From Demequina litoralis (GTDB lineage Bacteria; Actinomycetota; Actinomycetes; Actinomycetales; Demequinaceae), in NCBI RefSeq assembly GCF_030418455.1, contig NZ_JAUHPW010000001.1:186001-250000 (forward strand): a stretch of DNA of 64,000 nt, written 5' to 3'. Below are positions 51,531-60,952 of the stretch, piece after piece. A program made the position numbers and the translations under genes. Within the stretch, counting starts at the first letter, position 1; each line of letters begins with the position of its first letter. The notes under the pieces are model-generated. The model did not search any database, was not told the DNA's origin, and saw only the letters and a list, made by a program, of their open reading frames with translations.

Positions 51531-53837
51531 TCATGCCCCGGGGTCGAGACGGACCTCGATCGCGGCACCCAGGTCGCCCCGCGAGAGCCCGACGCGCACG
51601 TCGTACTGGCCCGACGGCGGGACCAGCGCCGAACCGTCCCACGTGGCGAGCGCCCCGCGGTCCACCGCGACCTCGACCGTGCGCCGCTCCCCCGCCGCGA
51701 GCCGCACCGCCTCGAAGCCGACGAGCTTGAGGGTCTCCCCCGGCGCCTGCCGGGCGTAGAGCTGCACGACGGCCTTGCCGCCGCGGTCGGGCCCGCACGC
51801 GAGCACCGCCGCGACCGCGCCGTCGGCAGGACGAGCCTCGACGATCCGGGTGTCCGCGTAGCCGAGCCCGTGGCCGAACCAGTACGCGGGCGTCAGGCCG
51901 GTGCGCTCGTAGCCGCGGTAGCCGACGTCGACGCCCTCCGCGTAGACGACGCGTTCCTTCTCCTCCCACGGCTGAGGCGCGAGGGCGGGCGTGCCGTCGG
52001 GCCAGGTGAGGGGCAGCCGGCCGCCCGGCTCGGACGCGCCCGTGAGCATCCGGGCGAGCGCCTCGGGCAGGCGCTCGCCGCCGTAGCCGGTGTGCAGGAT
52101 CGCGGCGACGCGCGCCCGCCAGGGCATGTCGATCGGTCCGGAGCCGTGCGTGACCACGGCCACCGGCGTGCCGGTCGCGGCGACCGCCTCGACGAGCTCG
52201 GCCTGACCGGCGGGTAGGGCCAGGTCCTCGGCGTCCATGCCGCCGCCGGTCGGTCGCCCGACCACGACGACCGCGACATCCGCCGTCGCCGCCGCCTCCG
52301 CGGCGCTCTCGATCGCATCGTCCAGCGGCACCAGGCCGAGGGACAGGTGGGGCTCCAGGCCGACGGTCGGCGTGATGAAGGCCGAGCCTGTGCGGTACCG
52401 CACGGTGAGCGTGCGGGCGCGGTCGGCGGCGGGCAGCACGGCGGACAGCACGTAGTGCGGGCCGCCGAGCAGCGGGGACGCGTCACGGAAGCCGCGTCCG
52501 AACGGCTCGCCGTCCAGGAGCAGCTCGACCTCGCCCGCGAACTCGACCGCCACGACCGCGCGGGCGTCGGACGGCGGCAGGGTCGCGGTGAGCGTCGCCT
52601 CCCAGGGGGCGGCGGCGTCGGCCGCGTCGGCCGGCAGCACGGCCTCGTCGAGGCTCATGGCACGCGCACCCGCGGAATCGACGAGCTCGCAGCGGAGGGT
52701 GACGCCCTCGCCCGCGCGCAGCGGGGGCGCCGGCAGCGAGGGGAGCCCGTCGGCCGCTGCGACGACGGGTAGCCCGACCGCCTCGAGCGCATGCCCCAGG
52801 GTCGCCATGCGGTCGGGGCTGAGCATGACGCTCGCGGCGCCGCCCATGACGATGCGGGATGCCAGCTCCTCGCCGCCCACGAGCGCGATCCGCGCGCCGG
52901 CGGGCAGGGGCAGGGTGCCGTCGTTGCGCAGCAGCACCGTGCTCTCGATGGCGAGCCGCTCGGCGAGCTCGAGGTGCGCGGCAGCGCCGATGAGCGTCGC
53001 ATCCAGAGCCGCGTCGGGCGCCGCGGGCCCCACGGCCGCGATCGCCGCACGCACGTGGTCGCCGATGGCGGCCAGGGTCGCATCGGGGGCCGCGTCGACC
53101 ATCGCCGGCGTGCGCGGGGCGTACGGGGCGAGCTCCTCGGGCGCCTCGATCAGCAGGTGCGGCAGGTCGAGGCCCGCCTCGAGCGCGGCGCGCGCGTCGC
53201 GCACCGCGAACACGAGGTCCGGCACGGTGAATCCCTGGAAGCCCCACAGCCGGCGCGGGATCTCCTGCAGCGTGCGCGACTGGGACGGGTACTCGCCGTT
53301 GACGCGGTTGTAGTTGCACAGCATCCCGCCCGCCCCGGCCGACACCGCGCGCCGGAACGGCTCGAGGTAGACCTCGTGCAGGGTCCGCTCGTCGACCACC
53401 GCATCGCGGGCCTCCGTGCGGAGCGCCTTGGGCCCCTCCCCCGTGCGGTGCCGCTCCCCCTGGTAGGCGGGGTAGTGCTTGAGGACCGACACGACGCCGC
53501 AGCCCTGGACCGCCCGCGTGATGCGGCCGCCCAGCGTCCCGGCGAGCAGCGGGTCCTCGCCGAGCGCCTCCCCGAGCCTCCCCGCCCACGGGGACCGCGC
53601 GATGTCGAGGCCCGGCGCCAGCAGCACGTTGCGGCCCGCCGCGCGGGACTCGGTGCCGAGGAGCGTCCCGTAGGCCTCCGCGAGGTCTGCGTCGAACGTC
53701 GCCGCGAGGTTGAGGGAGCTGGGCACCACCGTCGCGCCCGGCTGCGCGGTGACGCCGCAGGGCCCGTCCCCGAAGTGCAGCGGCACCGCGTCCGCGGTGT
53801 CGCCCAGCGCGATCCTGGCGTCCTCATGCCTGCCCAT
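51531..53837 (-). CDS. Glycoside hydrolase family 3 beta-glycosidase
   Basis: A 768-residue GH3 enzyme (beta-glucosidase/xylosidase type). Domain 1: LLAPGLDIARSPWAGR, LKHYPAYQGERHR, LCNYNRVNGEYP, and the nucleophile segment GFQGFTVPDLVFAV where the usual SDW is PDL (Asp kept). Domain 2: VAVVVVGRPTGG..., then a PA14-like insertion (PPSDARAVVAVEFAGEVELLLDGEPFGRG) and the fibronectin-III-like C-terminus. No signal peptide, so intracellular. ATG 53837 with GGGAG. Lies between rbpA and ppm. Confidence 0.92.
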   Translation of the reverse strand: MGRHEDARIALGDTADAVPLHFGDGPCGVTAQPGATVVPSSLNLAATFDADLAEAYGTLLGTESRAAGRNVLLAPGLDIARSPWAGRLGEALGEDPLLAGTLGGRITRAVQGCGVVSVLKHYPAYQGERHRTGEGPKALRTEARDAVVDERTLHEVYLEPFRRAVSAGAGGMLCNYNRVNGEYPSQSRTLQEIPRRLWGFQGFTVPDLVFAVRDARAALEAGLDLPHLLIEAPEELAPYAPRTPAMVDAAPDATLAAIGDHVRAAIAAVGPAAPDAALDATLIGAAAHLELAERLAIESTVLLRNDGTLPLPAGARIALVGGEELASRIVMGGAASVMLSPDRMATLGHALEAVGLPVVAAADGLPSLPAPPLRAGEGVTLRCELVDSAGARAMSLDEAVLPADAADAAAPWEATLTATLPPSDARAVVAVEFAGEVELLLDGEPFGRGFRDASPLLGGPHYVLSAVLPAADRARTLTVRYRTGSAFITPTVGLEPHLSLGLVPLDDAIESAAEAAATADVAVVVVGRPTGGGMDAEDLALPAGQAELVEAVAATGTPVAVVTHGSGPIDMPWRARVAAILHTGYGGERLPEALARMLTGASEPGGRLPLTWPDGTPALAPQPWEEKERVVYAEGVDVGYRGYERTGLTPAYWFGHGLGYADTRIVEARPADGAVAAVLACGPDRGGKAVVQLYARQAPGETLKLVGFEAVRLAAGERRTVEVAVDRGALATWDGSALVPPSGQYDVRVGLSRGDLGAAIEVRLDPGA

Positions 53838-53896
53838 GGCGGCTCCCGTCGTCGCTGAGGGGTCAGCGCCAGGCTAGGAGGGACGATGCGGCGCGG

Positions 53897-54655
53897 TCAA
53901 TCGCTCCCGGCGGTGCGCGACCGCCCGGGCAGCAGGCCGGCGAGCTGGTGCACGCGGTGCGCGAGGCCCCAGGCCGTGACCTTGACGAGCGCCTCGCGGA
54001 TGATCGCGCCGCTCATCTTGGAGTCGCCGGCCTCGCGCTCGACGAACGTGATGGGCACCTCCGCGACGGAGCCGCCGGCGCGCACCACGCGCCACGCCAT
54101 GTCGACCTGGAAGCAGTACCCCTGCGACTCGACGTCGTCCAGCTCGAGCCGGCGCAGCATGGAGGCGCGGTAGACGCGGAACCCGGCCGTCGCATCGTGC
54201 ACCCCGAGGCCCAGCGCGAGGCGCACGTACGTGTTCGCGCCGGTCGACAGCAGCAGGCGGTGGCGGGGCCAGTTGACCACCTCTCCCCCCGGCACCCAGC
54301 GGGAGCCGATGACGAGGTCGGCGGACGATGCGCGGGCCAGCAGCGCGGGCAGGTCGACGCCGCGGTGGGAGCCGTCGGCATCCATCTCGCACAGGAGGTC
54401 GTAGCCGCGGTCGAGCCCCCACGCGAAGCCGGCCAGGTAGGCCGCGCCCAGGCCGTTCTTCGCGGTGCGGCGCAGGACGTGGACCCGCGCATCGTCCCGC
54501 GCGTGCTCCTCCGCCCAGTCGCCGGTGCCGTCGGGCGAGCCGTCGTCGACGACGAGCACGTCGACCTCGGGCGCAGCGGCGTGGACCGCCTCGAGCTGGC
54601 GCGGCAGCGACTCCCGCTCGTCGTACGTGGGGATGATGACGAGGGTGCGGGTCAC
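53897..54655 (-). CDS. Polyprenol monophosphomannose synthase
   Basis: A 252-residue GT2 dolichyl/polyprenyl-phosphate mannosyltransferase. GT-A motifs: [53 protein letters not shown] (DxD) and [17 protein letters not shown]. It makes polyprenol-P-mannose for lipoglycan and protein mannosylation. It overlaps lnt by 4 bp (GTGA), the two-gene version of the mycobacterial Lnt-Ppm1 fusion (Rv2051c). GTG start at 54655. Confidence 0.94.
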   Translation of the reverse strand: MTRTLVIIPTYDERESLPRQLEAVHAAAPEVDVLVVDDGSPDGTGDWAEEHARDDARVHVLRRTAKNGLGAAYLAGFAWGLDRGYDLLCEMDADGSHRGVDLPALLARASSADLVIGSRWVPGGEVVNWPRHRLLLSTGANTYVRLALGLGVHDATAGFRVYRASMLRRLELDDVESQGYCFQVDMAWRVVRAGGSVAEVPITFVEREAGDSKMSGAIIREALVKVTAWGLAHRVHQLAGLLPGRSRTAGSD

Positions 54656-56184
54656 CAGTCGTACCTCTCGGCGACGCGGCGGCGGACCGCGAGCAGCACG
54701 ATCACGGTCGGGACGATCACGATGCCCCAGCCGATGAACCAGCCGAGCCGCACCGCGGGCGTGAGGTCGCTGCGCAGGCCCACCCGCTCGACGAGCTGGT
54801 CGGCGGTGAACAGCTCGGTGTCGGAGACGACGCGGCCGCTCGGGTCGACGACGGCGCTCACGCCGACGGTCGAGATCTGGATCGCCCACCGCCCCGTCTC
54901 GATCGCGCGCATGCGCGTCATCTGGAGCTGCTGCGTGCTCTCGGCGGTGTGGCCGAAGGACGCGTTGTTGGTGGGCACGATGAGCAGCTCCGCGCCCTTG
55001 GCGACGGCCTCGCGCACGATCCCGTCGTAGGCGACCTCGAAGCAGATGGGCGTGGCGATCGCGACCGTGCGGTCGAGCGACGCGACGGGCACCTCCATGA
55101 CGGCCGCGCCGGTGCCGGCGAGCATGTCCGTGACGCGGTCGACCTCCGGGGTGACCTGGCGCGCGATGCTGCGCAGCGGCACGTACTCCGCGAACGGCGC
55201 GGGCCGCTGCTTCGAGTACGTGTCGAGGATGACGCCGTCGCCGCCGAACAGGAGCATGGTGTTGTAACGGCCGTCGACCGGCGTGTAGTCCACCGTGCCG
55301 AGCAGCAGCGGCGCGCCCGTGGCCTCCTGGGCCTGCTCGACGGCGGCGAGGGTCCGCTCGTCGACGCGCGGGTCGAAGTCCGCGGCGTTCTCGGGCCACA
55401 CGACCAGGTCGACGGGGTTGTCGGCGGTCTCCTCCGCCAGCTCGAGCGTGCCCGCGAGATGGTTCTCGGTGACGAGCCGGGCCTGCGAGAAGGCCTCGAG
55501 CCCGAGGTCGGGGACGTTGCCCTGGACTGCGCCGACGCGCATCGTCCCCTCCTGCGCACGGTTGTCGAGCGGCACCAGGTAGCCGGTTCCGAGCACGGCG
55601 ATCGCGAGCACCGGGGCGAGGGCGGCCGTGATGCCGCGCCGCAGGCGCGCGGACTCCCACGCGAGGCCCAGCAGCGCACCCGCGAGCACCACCGCGAACG
55701 ACACGAGCGGCACGCCGCCTGCCCACGCGATCCGCGCGACGGGCGCGTCGACGAAGGCGTAGCCGACGCGCCCCCACGGGAAGCCGCCGAAGGGCATCAT
55801 GCTGCGCAGCTGCTCGGCGGCGACCCAGATGGCCGCGAACGTGACGGTCTCGGCCCACCGGTGCGCCTCGAGGATGTTCGAGCGGCGCACGTGCGCCCAC
55901 GCGGCGCCGACGACGCCCCACGCGAGGCCCTCGGCGACGCTCAGCGCGATCCACGGCACGAGACCGACGGCGACGTTCGCCCACCACACATGCGGCAGCA
56001 TGAACGCGATGCCGAACGCCCAGCCGAGGAGGAACCCTCCCCATGCGTTCGCACGCTCGAGGGCCCACCACAGCACCGCGATCGACACGGGCGCGAGGTA
56101 CCACCAACCCGTGTCCGGGAAGGCGAGGTTGAGACCGGCTCCCGCGGCGACCGCCAGCAGGAGGTTCCTCAGTCCGGTCAGCAC
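54652..56184 (-). CDS. lnt: Apolipoprotein N-acyltransferase
   Basis: A 510-residue Lnt with about seven N-terminal TM helices and a nitrilase-like domain. The catalytic triad is visible as [10 protein letters not shown] (Glu), [13 protein letters not shown] (Lys) and [11 protein letters not shown] (Cys). It adds the third acyl chain to bacterial lipoproteins, several of which are encoded nearby. GTG 56184 lies six bases after TACGCT (56196-56191) with no Shine-Dalgarno: leaderless candidate. It has its own promoter even though GH2 lies upstream on the same strand. Confidence 0.94.
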   Translation of the reverse strand: MLTGLRNLLLAVAAGAGLNLAFPDTGWWYLAPVSIAVLWWALERANAWGGFLLGWAFGIAFMLPHVWWANVAVGLVPWIALSVAEGLAWGVVGAAWAHVRRSNILEAHRWAETVTFAAIWVAAEQLRSMMPFGGFPWGRVGYAFVDAPVARIAWAGGVPLVSFAVVLAGALLGLAWESARLRRGITAALAPVLAIAVLGTGYLVPLDNRAQEGTMRVGAVQGNVPDLGLEAFSQARLVTENHLAGTLELAEETADNPVDLVVWPENAADFDPRVDERTLAAVEQAQEATGAPLLLGTVDYTPVDGRYNTMLLFGGDGVILDTYSKQRPAPFAEYVPLRSIARQVTPEVDRVTDMLAGTGAAVMEVPVASLDRTVAIATPICFEVAYDGIVREAVAKGAELLIVPTNNASFGHTAESTQQLQMTRMRAIETGRWAIQISTVGVSAVVDPSGRVVSDTELFTADQLVERVGLRSDLTPAVRLGWFIGWGIVIVPTVIVLLAVRRRVAERYDW

Positions 56185-56233
56185 CCGCCAAGCGTATGGG
56201 AGCCGGGCGGGTGCGCCGTGCAGGCGCGACGGG

Positions 56234-58717
56234 TCAGGCGCGCGAGGCCGCCTCGAGCGCGAGGTCGACGGGCTCGAGCCCCTGGACAGTGAGCGGGACG
56301 TCGTCGCACCCCGCGTCCACGACCGTGAGGTCGATGACCACCGGCGCGAACCCCTCGGCCGTGACCGTCACCGTGGCGGCCCCGGTGCCCGCGGGCCGCA
56401 CCACGGCGAGCGCGCGCCCGTCGAAGGTGCGCCACGTCGACGCGTCGAAGTGCTCGACGGTGCTGGGGTTCGCGCTGCACATGCCGGCGAGCACCGCGGC
56501 ACCGGTCACCTCGACGGTGACCTCGCGGTCCGCATCGGTCACCAGCGCGCCGGCGGCGTCGCGCAGCTCGATCGCGACGTACGACAGCGCGTCGTCGTCG
56601 TCGACGAGCCGCGTGGCGTCGGCCGATGCGGTGAGGAGGGCCTCCCCCGCCGTGGCGAGGGACGTACGGCCGGTCTCGGCGCCGTCGCGGTACGCGATCG
56701 CGACGAGGGTGCCGGGGCGGTAGGTGGTCTCGAGGACCGCGAGCATGGGCTTGTCGGTGCCGACCGCCGCACGGGCGATCTCGGTGCCGTCGAGCTCGAG
56801 CGCGACCTCGTCCGCGTCGGCGTAGACCTCGACCGTCGCGGGCCTGCCCTCGTAGCCGTGCCAGGTCCACGACGACACGGAGTCGCTCCAGGCCCACATG
56901 GACGGGTTGAGGATCTCCACGCCGTGGAACTCGGGGCGGCGCACGGCGATGTAGGGCTCGGTGCGCAGGCCGAAGACGATCTCGCGGTAGTACGAGAGCG
57001 GGCGGCGGTGGCCCGTGAGGTCGATGTCGGCGCACCAGGCGGTGAGGTACGGGAACTCGCGCTCGAGCTTGCCCGAGGCCTTGTCGTCGCCCTGGTACAT
57101 GGTCGAGCCGATGCCGACCTCGCCCAGGTAGTCCCAGCCGGTCCACGTGAAGTCGCCGATGACGTTCGGGCTGTCCTTGACCATCGGCCACAGGCGGCCG
57201 ATCTCCGGCCCGAAGGTCTCCGAGCCGACGAGCACGCGGTGCGGGAAGGCCTGACGGTCCTGCGCGTAGCGCTTCTCGGCGTAGTTGAGTCCGAGCACGT
57301 CGACGGCCGCGGACGACTCCTCGATACGCGCGGTCGCGGTGTCGGTGGCGCCGACGGTCGCCATGGCGTTCTTGTCCGCCATGAGCGCGTTGAGGCCGCC
57401 GAGCTCCTCGACGATGCGCGGCATCTCGTCGATCACGGCGAGCAGCGCGTTCACGCCGTTGGTGACGGGACGCGTCGGGTCGAGGGCACGGACCTTGTCG
57501 GCGAGGCGGCGGGCCCAGCGGGCGCCGTGCGGGGTGCCGACCTCGACGATCTCGTTGCCGATGGAGTACATGATGACCGACGGGTGGTTGCGGTCCTTGG
57601 CGACGAGGGCCTCGAGGTCCGCCTCCCACCAGGTCGGGAAGTCCGCCGCGTAGTCGTAGGGCGTCTTGAAGCGGGTCCACATGTCGAAGGCCTCGTCCAT
57701 GACGAGCATGCCGAGGCGGTCGCATGCGTCGAGCATCGCGGGCGACAGCGGGTTGTGGGCGGCGCGGATCGCGTTGAAGCCGGCCTCCTTGAGCAGCTCG
57801 ATGCGGCGCTCCTCGGCACGGCCGATCGCGGCGCCGCCGAGCGGGCCGTTGTCGTGGTGGATGCAGGCGCCGCGCATCAGCACCTCCTCGCCGTTGATCC
57901 GCAGGCCCTTGCGGGGGTCGACGGTCACGGTGCGGATGCCGAAGGACGTGAGGACCGGCTCCTCGTCGTCCAACGCGACGGCCGCGGTGTAGAGCGCGGG
58001 GCTGTCCGGGCCCCAGAGCGCGGGATCGGCGATGTAGAGGACCTGGCGTGCGTCGGCCTGCTCGCCGGGCGCGAGGGTGAGGGGCGTCGACTCCTGCTCG
58101 ACGGGGATGCCCGAGGCGTCCGCCACGCCGGTGTGGACGCGGACGGTGCGCGTGGCGCGGGTCTCGTTGACCACCGAGGTGACGACCGAGACGACCGCCT
58201 GGTCGTCCTCGATCCGCTCGGTGACGATGCGGACGCCGTCGGCGACGATGCGCACGGGCTCGTCGACGTGGAGGATCACCGGGCGGTGCAGCCCCGCGCC
58301 GGAGTACCAGCGCGAGTCCTCGCCCGAGCGCACCTCGATGCGGAGGTCGTTCGCGGTCCCGTACCGGAGGAACGGCGTGAGGTCGACGAAGAAGCGGGTG
58401 TAGCCGTCGGCGCGGACGCCGGCCAGCTCGTCGTTGAGGAACACCTGGGCGCGGCGGTACGCGCCCTGGACCTCGAGCTGGACCGTCCTGCCCTCCCACG
58501 CCTCGGGCACGTCGAGGGTGCGGGTGTAAGTGTAGGCGGCCGACGGGTAGTAGGCCCCCGCACCCCGCGCCGGGGCATCGGGCGTGCGCTCCTCGTCACG
58601 AAGAGCGTCGTGGGGCAGACGCGCCGTGCCGAGCACCTCTGGTCCGCCGTCGAAGGCGGCGAAGGGGCCGGACGGACGTCGGTACGTCCACTCGTCGTTG
58701 ATGGGGATGATGCTCAC
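56234..58717 (-). CDS. Glycoside hydrolase family 2 (beta-galactosidase/glucuronidase-like)
   Basis: An 827-residue GH2 enzyme. Sugar-binding jelly-roll (TYTRTLDVPEAWEGR, VQLEVQGAYRRAQVFLND) in residues about 50-190, Ig-like domain, then the TIM barrel with HNPLSPAMLDACDRLG, acid/base Glu in MYSIGNEIVEVG and nucleophile Glu in VLVGSETFGPE, followed by extra C-terminal beta domains (DUF4982-like, ending VVDAG...). No signal peptide. GTG start 58717. Downstream of the sugar transporter, so it hydrolyses an imported oligosaccharide; the exact sugar is open. Confidence 0.92.
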   Translation of the reverse strand: MSIIPINDEWTYRRPSGPFAAFDGGPEVLGTARLPHDALRDEERTPDAPARGAGAYYPSAAYTYTRTLDVPEAWEGRTVQLEVQGAYRRAQVFLNDELAGVRADGYTRFFVDLTPFLRYGTANDLRIEVRSGEDSRWYSGAGLHRPVILHVDEPVRIVADGVRIVTERIEDDQAVVSVVTSVVNETRATRTVRVHTGVADASGIPVEQESTPLTLAPGEQADARQVLYIADPALWGPDSPALYTAAVALDDEEPVLTSFGIRTVTVDPRKGLRINGEEVLMRGACIHHDNGPLGGAAIGRAEERRIELLKEAGFNAIRAAHNPLSPAMLDACDRLGMLVMDEAFDMWTRFKTPYDYAADFPTWWEADLEALVAKDRNHPSVIMYSIGNEIVEVGTPHGARWARRLADKVRALDPTRPVTNGVNALLAVIDEMPRIVEELGGLNALMADKNAMATVGATDTATARIEESSAAVDVLGLNYAEKRYAQDRQAFPHRVLVGSETFGPEIGRLWPMVKDSPNVIGDFTWTGWDYLGEVGIGSTMYQGDDKASGKLEREFPYLTAWCADIDLTGHRRPLSYYREIVFGLRTEPYIAVRRPEFHGVEILNPSMWAWSDSVSSWTWHGYEGRPATVEVYADADEVALELDGTEIARAAVGTDKPMLAVLETTYRPGTLVAIAYRDGAETGRTSLATAGEALLTASADATRLVDDDDALSYVAIELRDAAGALVTDADREVTVEVTGAAVLAGMCSANPSTVEHFDASTWRTFDGRALAVVRPAGTGAATVTVTAEGFAPVVIDLTVVDAGCDDVPLTVQGLEPVDLALEAASRA

Positions 58718-58754
58718 GGTCGATGCCTTCCGGGCGCGGGATGCGGGTGGGTGG

Positions 58755-60038
58755 TTACTTGACAGTCTTGATGGCGCCGAGCGTCACGGCCGCCGCGATG
58801 AGCAGCAGGATCGCGGCGCCGAAGCCGAGGGCGTAGCCGCCGGTGACGGTCACGACGATGGACATGATGACCGGGCCGAGGATCTGGCCGCCGGAGTTCG
58901 CGACGTTGAGGATGCCGAGGTCCTTGGCGGCCGAGTCGGCGTCCGGGAGGACGTCGATGTTGAGCGCCTGGTCGACGGAGTTGAACGTGCCCTGGCCGAC
59001 GCCGAGGAAGACCGCGTAGGCGACCATCGCCCAGGCCGCGGGCATCGCGAGCGGGAAGGCCATGCCGATCGCGACCACGAGCGCCGAGACGATGACGAAC
59101 GGCTTGCGGCGGCCGAACTTGTCGGAGATCGGCCCCGAGATGAAGCCGAACACGAGGCCCGTGACGAGCGCGATCATGCCGTTGATCGCGATGATCTTGG
59201 CGGCGCCGTCCTCCTCGAGCTTGATGTAGTCGGTGAGGATGTAGAGCTGGTAGTTCGACACCGCGTAGGTGCCGGCGACCAGGAAGAACTTGCCGAACAG
59301 CGCCAGGTAGAAGTCGCGGGCGCCCTTGGTCGGCGGGCGGAACGAGCGCACGATCTGCTTGCCGCTGAGCTTCTCCCGCGCCACGCCGAGGTTCGAGGTG
59401 CGCGGCGCGATCGCGACGAACACGACGGCCGACAGGATGGTGAGGAACGCGAACATCGAGATGCCGGTGCCGGGGTTGGAGACGAAGAACGCGCCGACGA
59501 CGGTCGAGGCGGTCGCGCCGATGAGCATGCCGACGCCGTAGATGGCGGACACGGTGCCGCGTCGCTCGGTGGGCACGCGGTCGGAGATCTCCGCGACCAT
59601 CGGCGCGATGATCGCGTTGAGGGCGGTCATGTAGACGCACCACCAGATGACGAGCTCGGGGACGCTGCCCGAGCCGCCGAACATGAACAGCGAGGCGGCC
59701 GCGACGGCCGCACCGCCGACGATCCACGGCACGCGCGCGCCGTAGCGGGAACGGGTCACGTCGGACAGGGCGCCGAAGATGATGTTCGACACGAGCGACA
59801 GCGCGGCGCCCGCGATGCCGAGGACGCCCACGAGGGCGACCTTCTGGTCGGGGGCGATGTCCTCGACGAGCGCCGGCATGAGGACGGCGATGCTGCCGAC
59901 GTAGGGGGCGATCCACAGGATGCCGCCCAGGAACAGCGCGATGGCGAGCCGCCACTTGAACTCGGGCATCGCGGGCTTGGTGCCGGAGCCGGCGGGCGCT
60001 GCGCCCGAGGGCTCGGGCAGGGTGTCGAGCGAGGTCAT
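58755..60038 (-). CDS. MFS sugar transporter, GPH-like
   Basis: A 427-residue 12-TM permease of the glycoside-pentoside-hexuronide/MelB-like or related MFS group. Helix-loop features are GALSDVTRSRYGARVPWIVGG (loop 2-3), RRGTVSAIYGVG and FISGPISDKFGRRKPFVIV (loop 8-9). It probably imports a glycoside for the adjacent GH2 enzyme. ATG 60038 with AGAAGGA. It is 42 bp downstream of the TetR gene and 38 bp upstream of GH2: a three-gene operon. Confidence 0.88.
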   Translation of the reverse strand: MTSLDTLPEPSGAAPAGSGTKPAMPEFKWRLAIALFLGGILWIAPYVGSIAVLMPALVEDIAPDQKVALVGVLGIAGAALSLVSNIIFGALSDVTRSRYGARVPWIVGGAAVAAASLFMFGGSGSVPELVIWWCVYMTALNAIIAPMVAEISDRVPTERRGTVSAIYGVGMLIGATASTVVGAFFVSNPGTGISMFAFLTILSAVVFVAIAPRTSNLGVAREKLSGKQIVRSFRPPTKGARDFYLALFGKFFLVAGTYAVSNYQLYILTDYIKLEEDGAAKIIAINGMIALVTGLVFGFISGPISDKFGRRKPFVIVSALVVAIGMAFPLAMPAAWAMVAYAVFLGVGQGTFNSVDQALNIDVLPDADSAAKDLGILNVANSGGQILGPVIMSIVVTVTGGYALGFGAAILLLIAAAVTLGAIKTVK

Positions 60039-60080
60039 CGTCGTCCTTCTGGTGTGAGGTGGGAGAGGTGGGGGTGGGGA

Positions 60081-60743
60081 CTAGATCGCGTCCTGGCGCA
60101 GGATCAGGCGCAGGAAGTCTTCGAGGACCGCGACGACGTCGACGCCGTCGCGGTCGATGAGCCAGTGGAGCTGGACGCCCTCCCAGAGGGCGAAGAAGGC
60201 GGTGGCGGCGAAGGCGGGGGTGACGCCCTCCCGCACCATGCCGGCCTCGGCGGCGCCCGTGAACCAGTCCTCGAAGGCGCGGCGCACGCGGACGGTGCGC
60301 TCGGCGAAGAACTCCTCGAGGGGGTGGTCCTCGGTCACGGACTCCGCCGCGAGCACCGAGTACAGCGCGATGATGTGCGGCTGCTGCGTGTTCTGCCGAG
60401 CGAGGCGCAGCAGCGCCGCGGGCACGCCGTCGACGTCCTCCCCCGGGTCCATCCCGATGATCTCGTCGGCGCGCGTGTCGCGGTCGTGCATGAGCGCGAG
60501 CAGCAGGGCCGGCTTGTTCGGGAAGTGGTGGAGGACGGTCGACTGGTCGATGCCGCAGCGACGGGCGATCTCGCGCATCGAGCCCGCGCGGGAGCCCTGC
60601 TCGACGAAGACCTCGGTCGCGGCGGCGAGGATCGCGGCCCGGGTGCGGGCGGACTTCTTGTAGGGGCCGCGGGTGCCGGTCGCACGGCCGGTGGAGGGCG
60701 CGTCGGCGAGAGCCGTCGCCTGCCGGGAGTCGCCGTCGACCAT
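60081..60743 (-). CDS. TetR-family regulator of the glycoside operon
   Basis: A 220-residue TetR repressor: HTH RAAILAAATEVFVEQGSRAGSM then REIARRCGIDQSTVLHHFPNKPALLLAL (residues about 37-85), with a basic N-terminal arm (RGPYKKSARTR). It is the first gene of the operon, followed by transporter and GH2, and likely responds to the sugar or its hydrolysis product. ATG 60743 with GAAGGAG. Confidence 0.9.
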   Translation of the reverse strand: MVDGDSRQATALADAPSTGRATGTRGPYKKSARTRAAILAAATEVFVEQGSRAGSMREIARRCGIDQSTVLHHFPNKPALLLALMHDRDTRADEIIGMDPGEDVDGVPAALLRLARQNTQQPHIIALYSVLAAESVTEDHPLEEFFAERTVRVRRAFEDWFTGAAEAGMVREGVTPAFAATAFFALWEGVQLHWLIDRDGVDVVAVLEDFLRLILRQDAI

Positions 60744-60770
60744 GGCCCCGCTCCTTCTCGCATCCGAATT

Positions 60771-60821
60771 TCCATCACCTGATGGAGTTTCCATGATGGG
60801 ATATGTCGTGACACATGTCAA
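60771..60821 (-). promoter_or_regulatory. Promoter and operators of the glycoside operon
   Basis: Minus strand: -35 TTGACA (60821-60816), a 17-bp spacer, -10 CATCAT (60798-60793). CCAT-G-ATGG (60791-60799) covers the -10, and TCCATCA-CC-TGATGGA (60771-60786) lies just downstream, both perfect palindromes sharing CCATSA half sites. This fits autorepression by the TetR. Confidence 0.72.
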
Positions 60822-60831
60822 ATAGCCTGGA

Positions 60832-60847
60832 AGTCGGCGCGCCGACT
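60832..60847. repeat. 16-bp GC palindrome beside repeat copy B
   Basis: AGTCGGCG-CGCCGACT, a perfect palindrome 1 bp from the left edge of the GTGAC repeat copy B and 10 bp upstream of the glycoside promoter's -35. It may be a terminator-like element for helY transcription. Confidence 0.5.
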
Positions 60848-60848
60848 C

Positions 60849-60934
60849 CCAATGACACTTGTGACGCATGACTTCTCGCGTGACAGAAGTGACTGGCCGC
60901 GCACCCCAGTCACATGCGTCACGCATGTCATTGG
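60849..60934. repeat. 9-bp-phased GTGAC inverted repeat, copy B
   Basis: An 86-bp imperfect palindrome with perfect ends CCAATGAC (60849-60856) and GTCATTGG (60927-60934). Right-arm units GTCAC/GTCAC/GTCAT start at 60909, 60918 and 60927, exactly 9 bp apart; left-arm ATGAC/GTGAC units start at 60852 and 60861, then 60880 and 60889. The outer 22 bases of both arms pair with few mismatches. Related to copy A at 1297-1373 (shared GTGACGCATG core). Lies between the helY stop and the glycoside promoter. Confidence 0.7.
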
Positions 60935-60952
60935 CAATCGGGCAGGAGCCCG

